Source of the DNA: Mycobacteroides sp. CBMA 271
Lineage (GTDB): Bacteria > Actinomycetota > Actinomycetes > Mycobacteriales > Mycobacteriaceae
Direction: 5' to 3'
NCBI RefSeq assembly: GCF_009729205.1
Contig: NZ_VTHB01000001.1
Span: 124,001-188,000 of the forward strand
Length of the DNA: 64,000 bases
Shown: positions 37,678-46,553 of the stretch, piece after piece
Position numbering within the stretch: the first letter of the stretch is position 1
Layout of the letters: each line of letters begins with the position of its first letter
Notes under the pieces: generated by a model
What the model saw: the letters and a program-made list of their open reading frames with translations, nothing else
What the model was told of the DNA's origin: nothing
Database searches by the model: none
Position numbers and translations under genes: made by a program

Positions 37678-38211
37678 CTAGCTTCCCGGTTGATCGGCGG
37701 CCGAGGCCTGATCATCGGGCGGGTGCGGGCATTTACTGGAGTTAACAGGCGCCTGGTTTTGCATCGACGCCAGCGTGCTGTCGGGAATTACTCCGGCGAA
37801 CCTATCGCCCACGGACTTCAGCAGAGCGCCGGATCTACAGATCTCGTTGGCGGGTGATACCGGACTGGTCGGTGACAGCACGGGCCCATCGGTCGCGAGC
37901 GGTCCGCCAGGTGCGGTCAGTGGGCCGTTGGCCGACAGCGGGCCGTTGGGTGATAACAACGGACCCTCCGCCGACAGCGGACCACCGGGCGCTCCCAGGC
38001 CCGCAACCGGTGCCGGCAATCCCGCGGAGAGAGCGTCACTGGTAAGCGATGGACTTCCCGGAGCCTTTGCACCTCCCGGCAAGAGGTTCGCCACTGGCGA
38101 CGGGGGCGCGGGCGGAGCCGTCGGCTCGCCATCATCGGCAAGCGCAATGCCAGCAGCAGCGACCGATACCGCACCAGAAGCGACGGCCACCAATACCGCT
38201 CTACACCACAT
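37678..38211 (-). CDS. Secreted GPL-repeat, proline-rich protein
   Basis: A 177-residue protein from ATG 38209-38211 (MWCRAVLVAVASGAVS). Signal peptide cut near GIALADD. The centre is low-complexity: about seven imperfect GPL(S/T/A)xxGP units between residues about 70 and 115 (GGPLSAEGPLLSPNGPLSAN). The C-terminal part contains two cysteines (EICRSGALL and SSKCPHPPD) and no hydrophobic helix. The repeat suggests an extended, possibly wall-spanning segment. No family is recognised. A TTG two codons upstream is an alternative start. Confidence 0.65.
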   Translation of the reverse strand: MWCRAVLVAVASGAVSVAAAGIALADDGEPTAPPAPPSPVANLLPGGAKAPGSPSLTSDALSAGLPAPVAGLGAPGGPLSAEGPLLSPNGPLSANGPLTAPGGPLATDGPVLSPTSPVSPANEICRSGALLKSVGDRFAGVIPDSTLASMQNQAPVNSSKCPHPPDDQASAADQPGS

Positions 38212-38233
38212 GGTCAATGAGCGTAAGCGTCAT

Positions 38234-39124
38234 TCACCCGACGTGCTGGCCGAGCCAGGCGGTGAGACGCTGCCAGGCATCGGCCGCCGCGCCGGGGCCG
38301 TATCGCGGACCGCTGTCGTTGAAGAAGGCATGGTCGGCACCGGGTTCGATGACGATCTCGTGAATCAGTCCCGCCTTCTGCAGCGCCTCGGCGGCGTGGT
38401 CCTTCGATGCGGTCACGCGCTTGTCGAGCTCACCGTAGAACGCGAGGACAGCGGCCTTTGACCGCGAGAAGTCAGGGTTATCCGGGAGCGGCCCATAAAA
38501 CGGCACCGCCGCTCCGAGTCTCGGCTCCCCCGACGCCAAGAGCTGCCACACCAAACCACCACCGAAGCAGAAGCCCACCACACCTGCGGGCTTTCCGGGC
38601 GCCCGTCGCAGAATCTCGTCGACGCCGGACTTCAGGTCCGCGACGAAGCGATCGGAGGAGACCTTTCCCAGTGCCGCCGTCGCCCCGGCAGGGTCTGTGA
38701 ACGTTGAGGTACCGCCCTCCTCCGAGAGCAGGTCGATGGCCAGCGACGAATATCCCACGCCCGCAAGCCGTCCCGAGACGGAACGTACCCATTCAGTAAG
38801 GCCCTTGTTCTCGTGGATCACCAACACCGAGCCGCGCGGTTGCGATGCTGTCGCCCATGCCCCCTGCAGCGTGCCGTTCGGTCCGCTCCACGTGATCGGC
38901 TCGGTGGCGACGGATTTGTCCATGCCCGGAGGCGGCGACGTGGAAGCTGACGCGGGGGTCGCCGCGGGCTTGTTGTCACTGCCGCAGGCCGCGATGAGTG
39001 CGCTGGCGGCGGCGGTACCGACACCCAGGAGTGCAAGCCGGCGGATGGCCTCACGCCGGGACAGCAGTCCCTCAACATGGTCCGTGGCGATCTCCTCGGC
39101 GATGTACCGCTGCAGCGGGGTCAT
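38234..39124 (-). CDS. Dienelactone hydrolase family lipoprotein
   Basis: A 296-residue alpha/beta hydrolase from ATG 39122-39124. N-terminus SRREAIRRLALLGVG resembles a Tat signal and is followed by a lipobox LIAAC (Cys47), so it is probably a Tat-exported lipoprotein. Catalytic Cys186 in VVGFCFGGG, an early Glu in VIHENKGL and His in GADHAFFND are the triad of dienelactone hydrolase. It probably hydrolyses ester or lactone substrates outside the cell. Longer in-frame reading overlaps rsmD. Confidence 0.85.
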   Translation of the reverse strand: MTPLQRYIAEEIATDHVEGLLSRREAIRRLALLGVGTAAASALIAACGSDNKPAATPASASTSPPPGMDKSVATEPITWSGPNGTLQGAWATASQPRGSVLVIHENKGLTEWVRSVSGRLAGVGYSSLAIDLLSEEGGTSTFTDPAGATAALGKVSSDRFVADLKSGVDEILRRAPGKPAGVVGFCFGGGLVWQLLASGEPRLGAAVPFYGPLPDNPDFSRSKAAVLAFYGELDKRVTASKDHAAEALQKAGLIHEIVIEPGADHAFFNDSGPRYGPGAAADAWQRLTAWLGQHVG

Positions 39125-39177
39125 ACCGAGAAGTGTGCGCCCAACAGGTAAACGGTGGCTGTGGATCGCCTGGACGG

Positions 39178-39723
39178 TTACAGGGACCCGAGCTCTAGAC
39201 GGGTCCCGCCATACTTGCGGGACGTCACCTCCCAACCATCCGGCCACACCGCCTCGGGGCCCGACGCATCGCGCTCCAGCACAACCAGAGCGTCGTCATT
39301 CACCCAATGGTCGGTGAGGCGCCCCAGCAGGGCCGAAACCTCCTCGGCCGACACCGAATACGGTGGATCCGCGAGGACAAGATCGTACGCACGGTTGGGT
39401 GATGTCGACAGAAACGCCGACACCGGCAACTGTCGCAGCTCGGTACCCGGGAGCCCCACCGTCGCAATATTGGCCGAGATCACCTTCGATGCACCGGCGT
39501 TCGATTCCACGAACATCACGTGATCCGCGCCGCGCGACAGCGCCTCCAACCCCAGCGCGCCGGAACCCGCGAACAAATCGAGCACCGCGATCGCATCAAA
39601 ATCCAGGCGCGCCTCCAGCATGCTGAACAGCGCTTCCCGCACCCGATCCGTGGTGGGCCGGGTTCCCTTCGGCGGCACCGCGATCCGGCGCCCGCCTGCC
39701 GCGCCGGCGATGATCCGGGTCAG
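39178..39723 (-). CDS. rsmD: 16S rRNA (guanine-966-N2) methyltransferase RsmD, apparent CTG start
   Basis: A 181-residue SAM-dependent methyltransferase. VLDLFAGSGALGLEALSRGA binds SAM and LVLADPPYS is the NPPY-type catalytic motif. The conserved N-terminus TRIIAGAAGGRRIAVPPKGT is only included if translation starts at CTG 39721-39723; between the upstream in-frame stop and this CTG there is no ATG, GTG or TTG. The next canonical start (GTG 39678) would remove the RII-G-GGR motif of the family. The CTG overlaps the pyc stop as CTGA. It methylates G966 of 16S rRNA. Confidence 0.85.
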   Translation of the reverse strand: MTRIIAGAAGGRRIAVPPKGTRPTTDRVREALFSMLEARLDFDAIAVLDLFAGSGALGLEALSRGADHVMFVESNAGASKVISANIATVGLPGTELRQLPVSAFLSTSPNRAYDLVLADPPYSVSAEEVSALLGRLTDHWVNDDALVVLERDASGPEAVWPDGWEVTSRKYGGTRLELGSL

Positions 39724-42700
39724 CTGATCACCACCAGCAGATCCCCGCCCTCAACCTGTGCGGTCTCGGTCAACGCCACCCGTGAAACGGTGCCCGCCTT
39801 GGGCGCGGTGATGGAGGCTTCCATCTTCATGGCCTCAATCGTGCCGATGGTCTCCCCGGCCGAAATTTCTTGACCGGACACCACATTGAGCGTCACCACA
39901 CCCGCAAACGGCGCGGGCACGTGATCCGCATTTGTCCGGTCGGCCTTCTCGGCGCTGGCCACCGCGCTGTCGATGCTCCGATCTCGCACCTGCACGGGAC
40001 GCAGCTGGCCATTGAGGATGCACATAACGGTGCGCATACCGCGCTCGTCGGCATCGGAGATCGCCTCGATCCCGATGAGCAGCTCGACGCCCCTCTCCAG
40101 TTTGACGCGGTGTTCCTCGCCGTACCGCAGGCCGTAGAAGAACTGGTTTGCCGACAGCCGCGAGGTGTCACCGTACTGCTCGCGGTGTGCCAGGAACTCC
40201 TTGGTGGGGCCGGGGAACAGCAGCCGGTTCAACGCGGCCCGTCGGGTCGCGCTATCGCCGTCGAGCTGGTTCTCGTCATCGGCCGTCAGCGCCACCTCGG
40301 CACGGGCCGGACCGCGGCCCTCGAGCGCGCGGGTCCGGAACGGCTCGGGCCAGCCGCCAGGTGGATCACCCAGTTCACCGCGCAGGAATCCGATCACCGA
40401 CTCCGGGATATCGAAACGTCCTGGATCCGAGGCGAATTCGTCGGCACCTACTCCGGTGCCCACCAATGCCAGCGCCAGGTCGCCCACTACCTTCGAGGAC
40501 GGGGTCACCTTAACCAGGCGGCCGAGCATCCGGTCGGCGGCGGCATACCGTGCCTCGATTTCCTCGAACCGGTCCCCCAGCCCCAGCGCGATCGCCTGCT
40601 GGCGCAGATTCGAGAGCTGTCCACCCGGGATCTCATGCGTGTACACCCGGCCGGTGGGTGACGGCAGCCCGGATTCGAAGGGAGCGTAGACCTTTCGCAG
40701 CGCCTCCCAGTACGGCTCCAGATCGCACACCGCGGTGAGCGACACGCCGGAGTCGTACTCGCTGTGCGCGGCCGCCGCCACGATCGCCGATAACGAAGGC
40801 TGGCTGGTGGTGCCGGCCATGGGTGCGGCGGCGCCGTCCACCGCATCGGCTCCCGCCTGCCAGGCCGCCAGATATGTGGCCAGTTGTCCGCCTGCCGTGT
40901 CATGCGTATGCACGTGCACGGGTAGGTCGAACCGCGACCGCAGCGCAGAGACCAATGTCGCGGCCGCCGGCGGGCGCAGCAGGCCGGCCATGTCCTTGAT
41001 CGCCAAAACATGCGCACCCGCATCGACGATCTGCTCCGCAAGCTTCAGGTAGTAGTCCAGCGTGTACAGGTTCTCAGCGGGGTTGGACAGATCGCCGGTG
41101 TAGCACATGGCCACCTCGGCCACCGAGGTCCCGACCTCACGCACCGCGTCAATCGCCGGACGCATGGCCTCAATATTGTTGAGCGCATCGAAGATTCGAT
41201 AGATATCCACGCCGGTGGCGCTCGCCTCGCGAATGAACGCCTTGGTCACCGTCTCCGGATACGGCGTGTACCCCACCGTATTCCGACCACGTAGCAACAT
41301 CTGCAGGCAGATGTTGGGAACTGCCTCCCGCAGGTCGGCAAGCCGCTCCCACGGATCTTCCTTCAGGAAGCGCAGCCCCACATCGTAGGTCGCGCCACCC
41401 CAGGCCTCGATCGACAACAGCTCGGGCGTCAGCCGCGCCACATAGGGCGCGACCGCCAATAGGCCGGTGGTGCGTACCCGGGTGGCCAGCAGCGACTGAT
41501 GCGCATCGCGGAAGGTGGTGTCGGTCAGGCCAACAGCCTTCTGATCGCGCAGTGCCTTCGCGAAACCCTCAGGCCCCAAGGCCAACAGCCGCTGGCGCGA
41601 CCCATCGGGCGGCGGTACCGAGAGGTCGATGGCGGGCAGCTTGTCGGCCGGGTACACCTTCGAAGGCTTGGCACCGTGTGGCTTGTTGACGGTCACATCG
41701 GCCAGGTAGTTCAGGATCTTCGTGCCGCGGTCGGCCGAGGATCGCGCCGTCAGCAGCTGGGGACGCTCCTCGATGAACGAGGTCGTGACGTGGCCGGCCT
41801 GGAAGTCGGGATCGTCTAGAACCGCTTGCAGGAAGGGGATATTGGTCGCGACACCGCGAATGCGGAACTCGGCCACGGCTCGTCGGGCACGAGACACCGC
41901 GGTCTGGAAGTCCCGCCCGCGGCAGGTCAGCTTCACCAGCATCGAGTCGAAGTGCGCGCCTACCTCGGCGCCGAGCGTCGTCCCGCCGTCCAGACGGATG
42001 CCCGCGCCACCGGGGCTGCGGTAGGCGGTGATGCGCCCAGTATCGGGACGGAATCCGTTGGCCGGATCCTCCGTGGTGATCCGGCATTGCAGGGCAAAAC
42101 CCCGCGGTTTGATCGAATTCTGGTCCAGTCCAAGATCGTCGAGCGTCTCACCGGCGGCGATGCGCAGCTGGCTCGCCACCAGGTCCACATCGGTGATCTC
42201 CTCGGTCACCGTGTGTTCCACCTGAATCCGGGGATTCATCTCGATGAAGACGTGACGGCCGCGCTCGTCGAGCAGGAACTCGACGGTACCGGCGCAGCTG
42301 TACCCGATATGGCGGGCGAAAGCCACGGCGTCTGAACAGATCTGTGCACGCAGCTCGGCGGACAGGTTGGGCGCGGGGGCCAGCTCGATGACCTTCTGAT
42401 GCCGCCGCTGCACGCTACAGTCACGCTCGTAGAGGTGGATGACGTTGCCTGCGGTATCGGCGAGGATCTGCACCTCGATATGCCGCGGGTTGATGACGGC
42501 CTGCTCCAGGAAGACGGTGGGGTCTCCGAACGCCGACTCCGCCTCGCGGCTCGCCGCCTCGATCGCCTCACGCAGCTGCTCGCGCTCGGCAACGCGGCGC
42601 ATGCCGCGGCCACCGCCACCGGCGACTGCCTTGACGAACACCGGGAACTCCATCGACTCGGCGGCCGTCAGCAGTTCCTCGACCGAGGCCGAGGGCTGCG

Positions 42701-43103
42701 AGGACGTCAGCACCGGCAGCCCGGCCTCGCGCGCGGCGGCGATGGCCCTGGCCTTGTTACCCGTCAGCTCCAGGACGTCGGCAGGGGGTCCCACAAAGGT
42801 GATCCCCGCCTTCGCGCACGCCGCGGCAAGATCGGGATTCTCGGACAGGAACCCGTACCCGGGGTAGATCGCGTCGGCGCCGGCATTCTTCGCCGCGTCG
42901 ACGACCGCGGAGACAGACAGGTACGCCCGGACCGGGTGTCCCTTCTCCCCAATCTGGTACGCCTCGTCGGCTTTGAGCCGATGGCCCGAGTTGCGGTCTT
43001 CATACGGGTAGACAGCGACGGTCTCGGCACCTAGTTCGTAGGCGGCACGAAACGCTCGGATCGCGATCTCACCGCGGTTGGCGACAAGAACCTTCGAGAA
43101 CAT
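39720..43103 (-). CDS. pyc: Pyruvate carboxylase
   Basis: A 1127-residue biotin enzyme with all domains in one chain. Biotin carboxylase (1-450; FVKAVAGGGGRGMRRV), carboxyltransferase (about 540-800; DTTFRDAHQSLLATR and the metal-binding HVHTHDTAGG), and C-terminal biotinyl domain with the target Lys in GTIEAMKMEASIT. It converts pyruvate to oxaloacetate to refill the TCA cycle. Coupled to rsmD by a CTGA overlap, as the pca-rsmD pair is adjacent in M. tuberculosis (Rv2967c-Rv2966c). Confidence 0.97.
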   Translation of the reverse strand: MFSKVLVANRGEIAIRAFRAAYELGAETVAVYPYEDRNSGHRLKADEAYQIGEKGHPVRAYLSVSAVVDAAKNAGADAIYPGYGFLSENPDLAAACAKAGITFVGPPADVLELTGNKARAIAAAREAGLPVLTSSQPSASVEELLTAAESMEFPVFVKAVAGGGGRGMRRVAEREQLREAIEAASREAESAFGDPTVFLEQAVINPRHIEVQILADTAGNVIHLYERDCSVQRRHQKVIELAPAPNLSAELRAQICSDAVAFARHIGYSCAGTVEFLLDERGRHVFIEMNPRIQVEHTVTEEITDVDLVASQLRIAAGETLDDLGLDQNSIKPRGFALQCRITTEDPANGFRPDTGRITAYRSPGGAGIRLDGGTTLGAEVGAHFDSMLVKLTCRGRDFQTAVSRARRAVAEFRIRGVATNIPFLQAVLDDPDFQAGHVTTSFIEERPQLLTARSSADRGTKILNYLADVTVNKPHGAKPSKVYPADKLPAIDLSVPPPDGSRQRLLALGPEGFAKALRDQKAVGLTDTTFRDAHQSLLATRVRTTGLLAVAPYVARLTPELLSIEAWGGATYDVGLRFLKEDPWERLADLREAVPNICLQMLLRGRNTVGYTPYPETVTKAFIREASATGVDIYRIFDALNNIEAMRPAIDAVREVGTSVAEVAMCYTGDLSNPAENLYTLDYYLKLAEQIVDAGAHVLAIKDMAGLLRPPAAATLVSALRSRFDLPVHVHTHDTAGGQLATYLAAWQAGADAVDGAAAPMAGTTSQPSLSAIVAAAAHSEYDSGVSLTAVCDLEPYWEALRKVYAPFESGLPSPTGRVYTHEIPGGQLSNLRQQAIALGLGDRFEEIEARYAAADRMLGRLVKVTPSSKVVGDLALALVGTGVGADEFASDPGRFDIPESVIGFLRGELGDPPGGWPEPFRTRALEGRGPARAEVALTADDENQLDGDSATRRAALNRLLFPGPTKEFLAHREQYGDTSRLSANQFFYGLRYGEEHRVKLERGVELLIGIEAISDADERGMRTVMCILNGQLRPVQVRDRSIDSAVASAEKADRTNADHVPAPFAGVVTLNVVSGQEISAGETIGTIEAMKMEASITAPKAGTVSRVALTETAQVEGGDLLVVIS

Positions 43104-43195
43104 GAACAGAGACGCTACCGTGAGGATTCAGTGGATGCGCGTCCGCTTGGATTCACAAAAACGCTGCCGCCACGGTGAGGACACCTGCGCAAATG

Positions 43196-43771
43196 TCAGA
43201 GCAGCGTTGACCAGTAATCCCAGAATCGTTCGAGGATCATCAGGATCACCGCAGCGAACCAGAACGCCACCAGCGACCATCGCCACTGGTACAGAATTCT
43301 GGCCCAGCGGTGAGATCCCAATGGCCGCAAGGCAACCGAAGTGCTCACGACGAGCAAAGGAATCGTCACCGACCACACCACCATGCAATATGGGCATAAC
43401 GCGTTGATCCGGTACAGGCTCTGGAAGATCAACCAGTGGACGAAGATCGTCCCCAACAGGGTCCCGATGGCCAGGCCACCCCAATACCAGCGCGGCAACT
43501 CCACCTTCGCGACGCTGAGGACGCCGGTGACAAGTACCACAGTGAAGGCGACGATGCCGATGAGGGAATTGGGGAACCCGAAGGCCGACGCCTGCTCGGT
43601 CGTCATCACCGAACCGCAGGAAATGACCGGATTGAGGCTGCAGGACGGAACGTACGTCGGGTCGAGCAGAATCTCGATCTTCTCGATGGTGAGGGCAAGC
43701 GCGGCGGCCAGCCCCGCTACGCCCGCGACGAGCACATACCAGGCGGTCGCGGGGCGGACGGTGACGGTCAT
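43196..43771 (-). CDS. Vitamin K epoxide reductase homologue (VKOR)
   Basis: A 191-residue four-to-five-helix membrane protein. Both cysteine pairs of VKOR are present: Cys44/Cys52 in PSCSLNPVISC and the active CPYC at Cys126-Cys129, with a conserved serine/asparagine region nearby (FPNSLIG). In mycobacteria VKOR replaces DsbB: it reoxidises DsbA with menaquinone. Coupled to the DsbA-like gene by a 4-bp overlap (equivalent of Rv2968c-Rv2969c). Confidence 0.93.
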   Translation of the reverse strand: MTVTVRPATAWYVLVAGVAGLAAALALTIEKIEILLDPTYVPSCSLNPVISCGSVMTTEQASAFGFPNSLIGIVAFTVVLVTGVLSVAKVELPRWYWGGLAIGTLLGTIFVHWLIFQSLYRINALCPYCMVVWSVTIPLLVVSTSVALRPLGSHRWARILYQWRWSLVAFWFAAVILMILERFWDYWSTLL

Positions 43772-44496
43772 TTAGCAGCAGCAGCCGCCGCGACCGCTTT
43801 CTCCAGGTCGGCCGGGCTGGTTGCCTTCCCGAAGTCCCAGTCCTTGCCGTTGATCCGGATGGTGGGTGTGGCCTGGATGTTGAGCTTCGGACCGAGCTCC
43901 TTGACCATGTTGATGTACTTCTTGTCCTTGACGCACTTGGAGACCGCGTCGGACGCCCCGACACTCTTGGCGAGCTCGATCAGCTTCTTGTCATCTGGCC
44001 AGGTCGGGCCGACCTCACTGGGCTGATTTTCGTAGAGCGCTTTGTGATACTTGCGGAACAGCTCATCGGACTGGTCGGCCACACAGTAGGCCGCCGCCGA
44101 CGCGCGGGACGAGTAGTCACGCTTGAACTTCGGCGCGTCCAGAATCGCCACCAGGTTGTACTCGGCCTTGACCGCGCCGCTGTCGATGAGCTTCTCCACC
44201 GTCGGGCCGAACTCCTGCTCGAACATGGCACAGGCCGGGCAGATCGGGTCCTCGATCAGCGTCAGGACCACCTTGGGATCCTTGCCGGGGGCAACCACAC
44301 TCACGGCCTTGACCTCACCCGCCGGCGGCGCGGGTGGACCCGGATCCTTCTTGTTCTTGACGACGATGAAGCCCACCAGCCCGGCGGCGAACAGCACGAC
44401 GATGGCCGTGAGCGCGATTTGGATCAGCTGGCTTCGGCGCTGCTCCGCCTTCTTGAGGTCGTAGCTGGGGGGTTGCTTCGGTTTGGCCACCCGCAC
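43768..44496 (-). CDS. Membrane-anchored DsbA-like disulfide oxidase
   Basis: A 242-residue protein with one N-terminal membrane helix (about 23-47) and an external thioredoxin/DsbA domain. Active site IEDPICPACAMFEQ (Cys86, Cys89), cis-Pro in NIQATPTIRING, and a second cysteine pair (AYCVADQ and SKCVKDK). It introduces disulfides into exported proteins and is recharged by the adjacent VKOR. Orthologue in position of Rv2969c. Confidence 0.92.
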   Translation of the reverse strand: MRVAKPKQPPSYDLKKAEQRRSQLIQIALTAIVVLFAAGLVGFIVVKNKKDPGPPAPPAGEVKAVSVVAPGKDPKVVLTLIEDPICPACAMFEQEFGPTVEKLIDSGAVKAEYNLVAILDAPKFKRDYSSRASAAAYCVADQSDELFRKYHKALYENQPSEVGPTWPDDKKLIELAKSVGASDAVSKCVKDKKYINMVKELGPKLNIQATPTIRINGKDWDFGKATSPADLEKAVAAAAAAK

Positions 44497-44513
44497 AGCC
44501 TACCGGGCAGAAA

Positions 44514-45560
44514 TTAGCGAGATAGGTGCGCGCGCAGCGCCGATGTCAGCTCGTCCACGGCGGCCGATGGCGCACCACCCAGCCGGGCCATGTTGTAGAA
44601 CCCGTGAATCAGTGGGCCCTGTACCCGCAGGTCCACCGGCACTCCCGCCGCGCGCAGCTTTTCCGCGTACTCATTGCCCTCGTCGCGCAGCGGATCGAAG
44701 CCGGCCGTCGTGATGAGGGCGGGCGGCAATCCCGCGAGGTTGTCGGCCAGAATCGGTGACACCTGAGGATCGGCCTTGTCGATCTCCGACCCGTCGAGAT
44801 AGTGGCTTTCGAACCCGTCCATGGCGGCCTTCGTCAGGAAGAAGCCCTCGGCGAACAGATCGCGTGACGGCCTGCGGACGGTGAAGTCGACGGCCGGATA
44901 AATCAGGAACTGCAGCAGGGGCGGCTGCGCACCGGTATCGCGCGCCTGCTGCGCGACCACGGCAGCCAGGTTGCCGCCCGCGCTGTCGCCGCCCACCGCG
45001 ATCCGGTCCGGTGCGACGCCGAGCTCGGCCGCATGTTCGACGGCCCACAGGTAGGCGGCCAGGCAGTCCTGGGCAGGGACGGGAGCCTTGTGTTCGGGAG
45101 CCAGCCGGTAATCGACCGACAGCACCGAGACGCCAGCGTCACGACAGGTCTGCCGGCACGGCTGATCGTGCGTCTCCAGGTCGCCGATCACCCAGCCGCC
45201 GCCGTGAAAGAACACCAGTAATACACCGGTGCGGTCGACGACAGGCTTGTAGTGACGGACGCCAATGGGTCCGGCGGGACCGGGGATGGAGAAGTTACGT
45301 ACCTGCCCCACCGGGGTGCTGAACTGCAGCAATCCGGCCTGTTTGCGCATGGTGGCACGGTCCAAGGCGACATCGTCACTACTGGTCATTTCACCCTCAC
45401 CCGTAAGCGCCATACCGCGCAGCAGCAGCTGGGTCGACGGGTCGAGGATGTTGCCATCGATGATCACCTGACGCCCGGCCATGGCGCGTCGCAGCGGAAT
45501 CGGAATGTGCGGTGCCGCGGCGGTACTGACACGCAGGGCGAGATCTTGTACGGGGCTCAC
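44514..45560 (-). CDS. HSL-family alpha/beta hydrolase, LipN-like
   Basis: A hormone-sensitive-lipase family esterase of about 348 residues. Oxyanion motif FFHGGGWVIGD, nucleophile GGDSAGGNLAAV, and catalytic Asp/His in FDPLRDEGNEYA and GPLIHGFYNM are complete. It hydrolyses short to medium acyl esters. The position next to DsbA-VKOR-pyc matches lipN (Rv2970c). The start is uncertain: GTG 45560 (MSPVQDLALRV) fits relatives, but an in-frame TTG at 45614 would add 18 residues. Confidence 0.85.
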   Translation of the reverse strand: MSPVQDLALRVSTAAAPHIPIPLRRAMAGRQVIIDGNILDPSTQLLLRGMALTGEGEMTSSDDVALDRATMRKQAGLLQFSTPVGQVRNFSIPGPAGPIGVRHYKPVVDRTGVLLVFFHGGGWVIGDLETHDQPCRQTCRDAGVSVLSVDYRLAPEHKAPVPAQDCLAAYLWAVEHAAELGVAPDRIAVGGDSAGGNLAAVVAQQARDTGAQPPLLQFLIYPAVDFTVRRPSRDLFAEGFFLTKAAMDGFESHYLDGSEIDKADPQVSPILADNLAGLPPALITTAGFDPLRDEGNEYAEKLRAAGVPVDLRVQGPLIHGFYNMARLGGAPSAAVDELTSALRAHLSR

Positions 45561-45653
45561 GTGCTTACGGTAGCTTTCGGCACCCGCGTCTAGAAACTGA
45601 ACCGTCGAAGGCAATGCGGCGCAGTGGATTCCACGCCCCTATAGGGTGCCCGA

Positions 45654-46553
45654 ATGGATATCGGCATCGCCCTGCCCTTTATGTGCCGGGAATACACCCG
45701 CGAATCGACGATCGCCTGGGCGCGCCTGGCCGACGAGGGACCGTTCTCCACGCTCTCGTCCGGCGAGCGCATCTCCTATCACAACCAGGACATGTGGATA
45801 ACGCTCGCGGGAGCGGCGGCTGTCACCAAACGGATCCGATTACTCGCGAATGTCTCTGTGCTGCCGGCCCATCCGGTGCCGTTGGTCGCCAAGCAGGCGG
45901 CGACGCTGGATGTGCTGTCCGAGGGCCGATTCACCCTAGGGGTCGGCGTCGGTGGCCGCGAACACGACTATCGCTCACTGGACGCATCCTTCGACCGGCG
46001 CCATCAGCGCCTCGATGACCAGGTGGCCGAGCTGCGACGGCTGTGGCGCGGCGAGCCCCCGTTCGAGGGCGCCGACCCGGTGGGACCCACACCCGTGCAG
46101 GCCGGTGGTCCCCCCATCGTCGCTGCCGCGATCGGCCCCAAATCCCTGGCCCGTGCCGCACGATGGGCCGACGGCATCACGGGCTTCAGCGTTTCCGGGG
46201 CGCCCGCGGAGCTCGCGTACTCCGCCGGCGCCGCGCGCGCGGCATGGCAAGAGGCCGGGCATGCCGATCCCCCAGTCCTGTCCAGCGGCTGCTTCTACGC
46301 GTTGGGCATCCCCGACGCGGAAGCCGAACTCAAGCAGTTCACCGCCGACTACCTCGCCATCTTCGGATCTCAGATCGCCGAGAACGTCCCGAAGACATTG
46401 ACCAACTTCGACGCCGACGCCCTGGGCCGCACTCTCGACGGAGCCGAAGAGGCCGGGCTCGACGAATTCATCCTGGTGCCAGCGGCATCCGATATCGCGG
46501 TGATCGAGGCAACGATCGAGCTCATCCAGGCGCGGCTTACCACCGCGTCGTAA
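45654..46553 (+). CDS. LLM-class F420-dependent oxidoreductase
   Basis: A 299-residue luciferase-like monooxygenase from ATG 45654. Motifs MDIGIALPFMCRE, RIRLLANVSVLPAHPVPLVA, VLSEGRFTLGVGVGG and VQAGGPPIVAAAIGPKSLAR are characteristic of F420-dependent members. Substrate unknown. Divergent from the LipN-like gene. Its 3' end overlaps the convergent luciferase-like gene by 17 bp. Confidence 0.85.
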   Translation: MDIGIALPFMCREYTRESTIAWARLADEGPFSTLSSGERISYHNQDMWITLAGAAAVTKRIRLLANVSVLPAHPVPLVAKQAATLDVLSEGRFTLGVGVGGREHDYRSLDASFDRRHQRLDDQVAELRRLWRGEPPFEGADPVGPTPVQAGGPPIVAAAIGPKSLARAARWADGITGFSVSGAPAELAYSAGAARAAWQEAGHADPPVLSSGCFYALGIPDAEAELKQFTADYLAIFGSQIAENVPKTLTNFDADALGRTLDGAEEAGLDEFILVPAASDIAVIEATIELIQARLTTAS

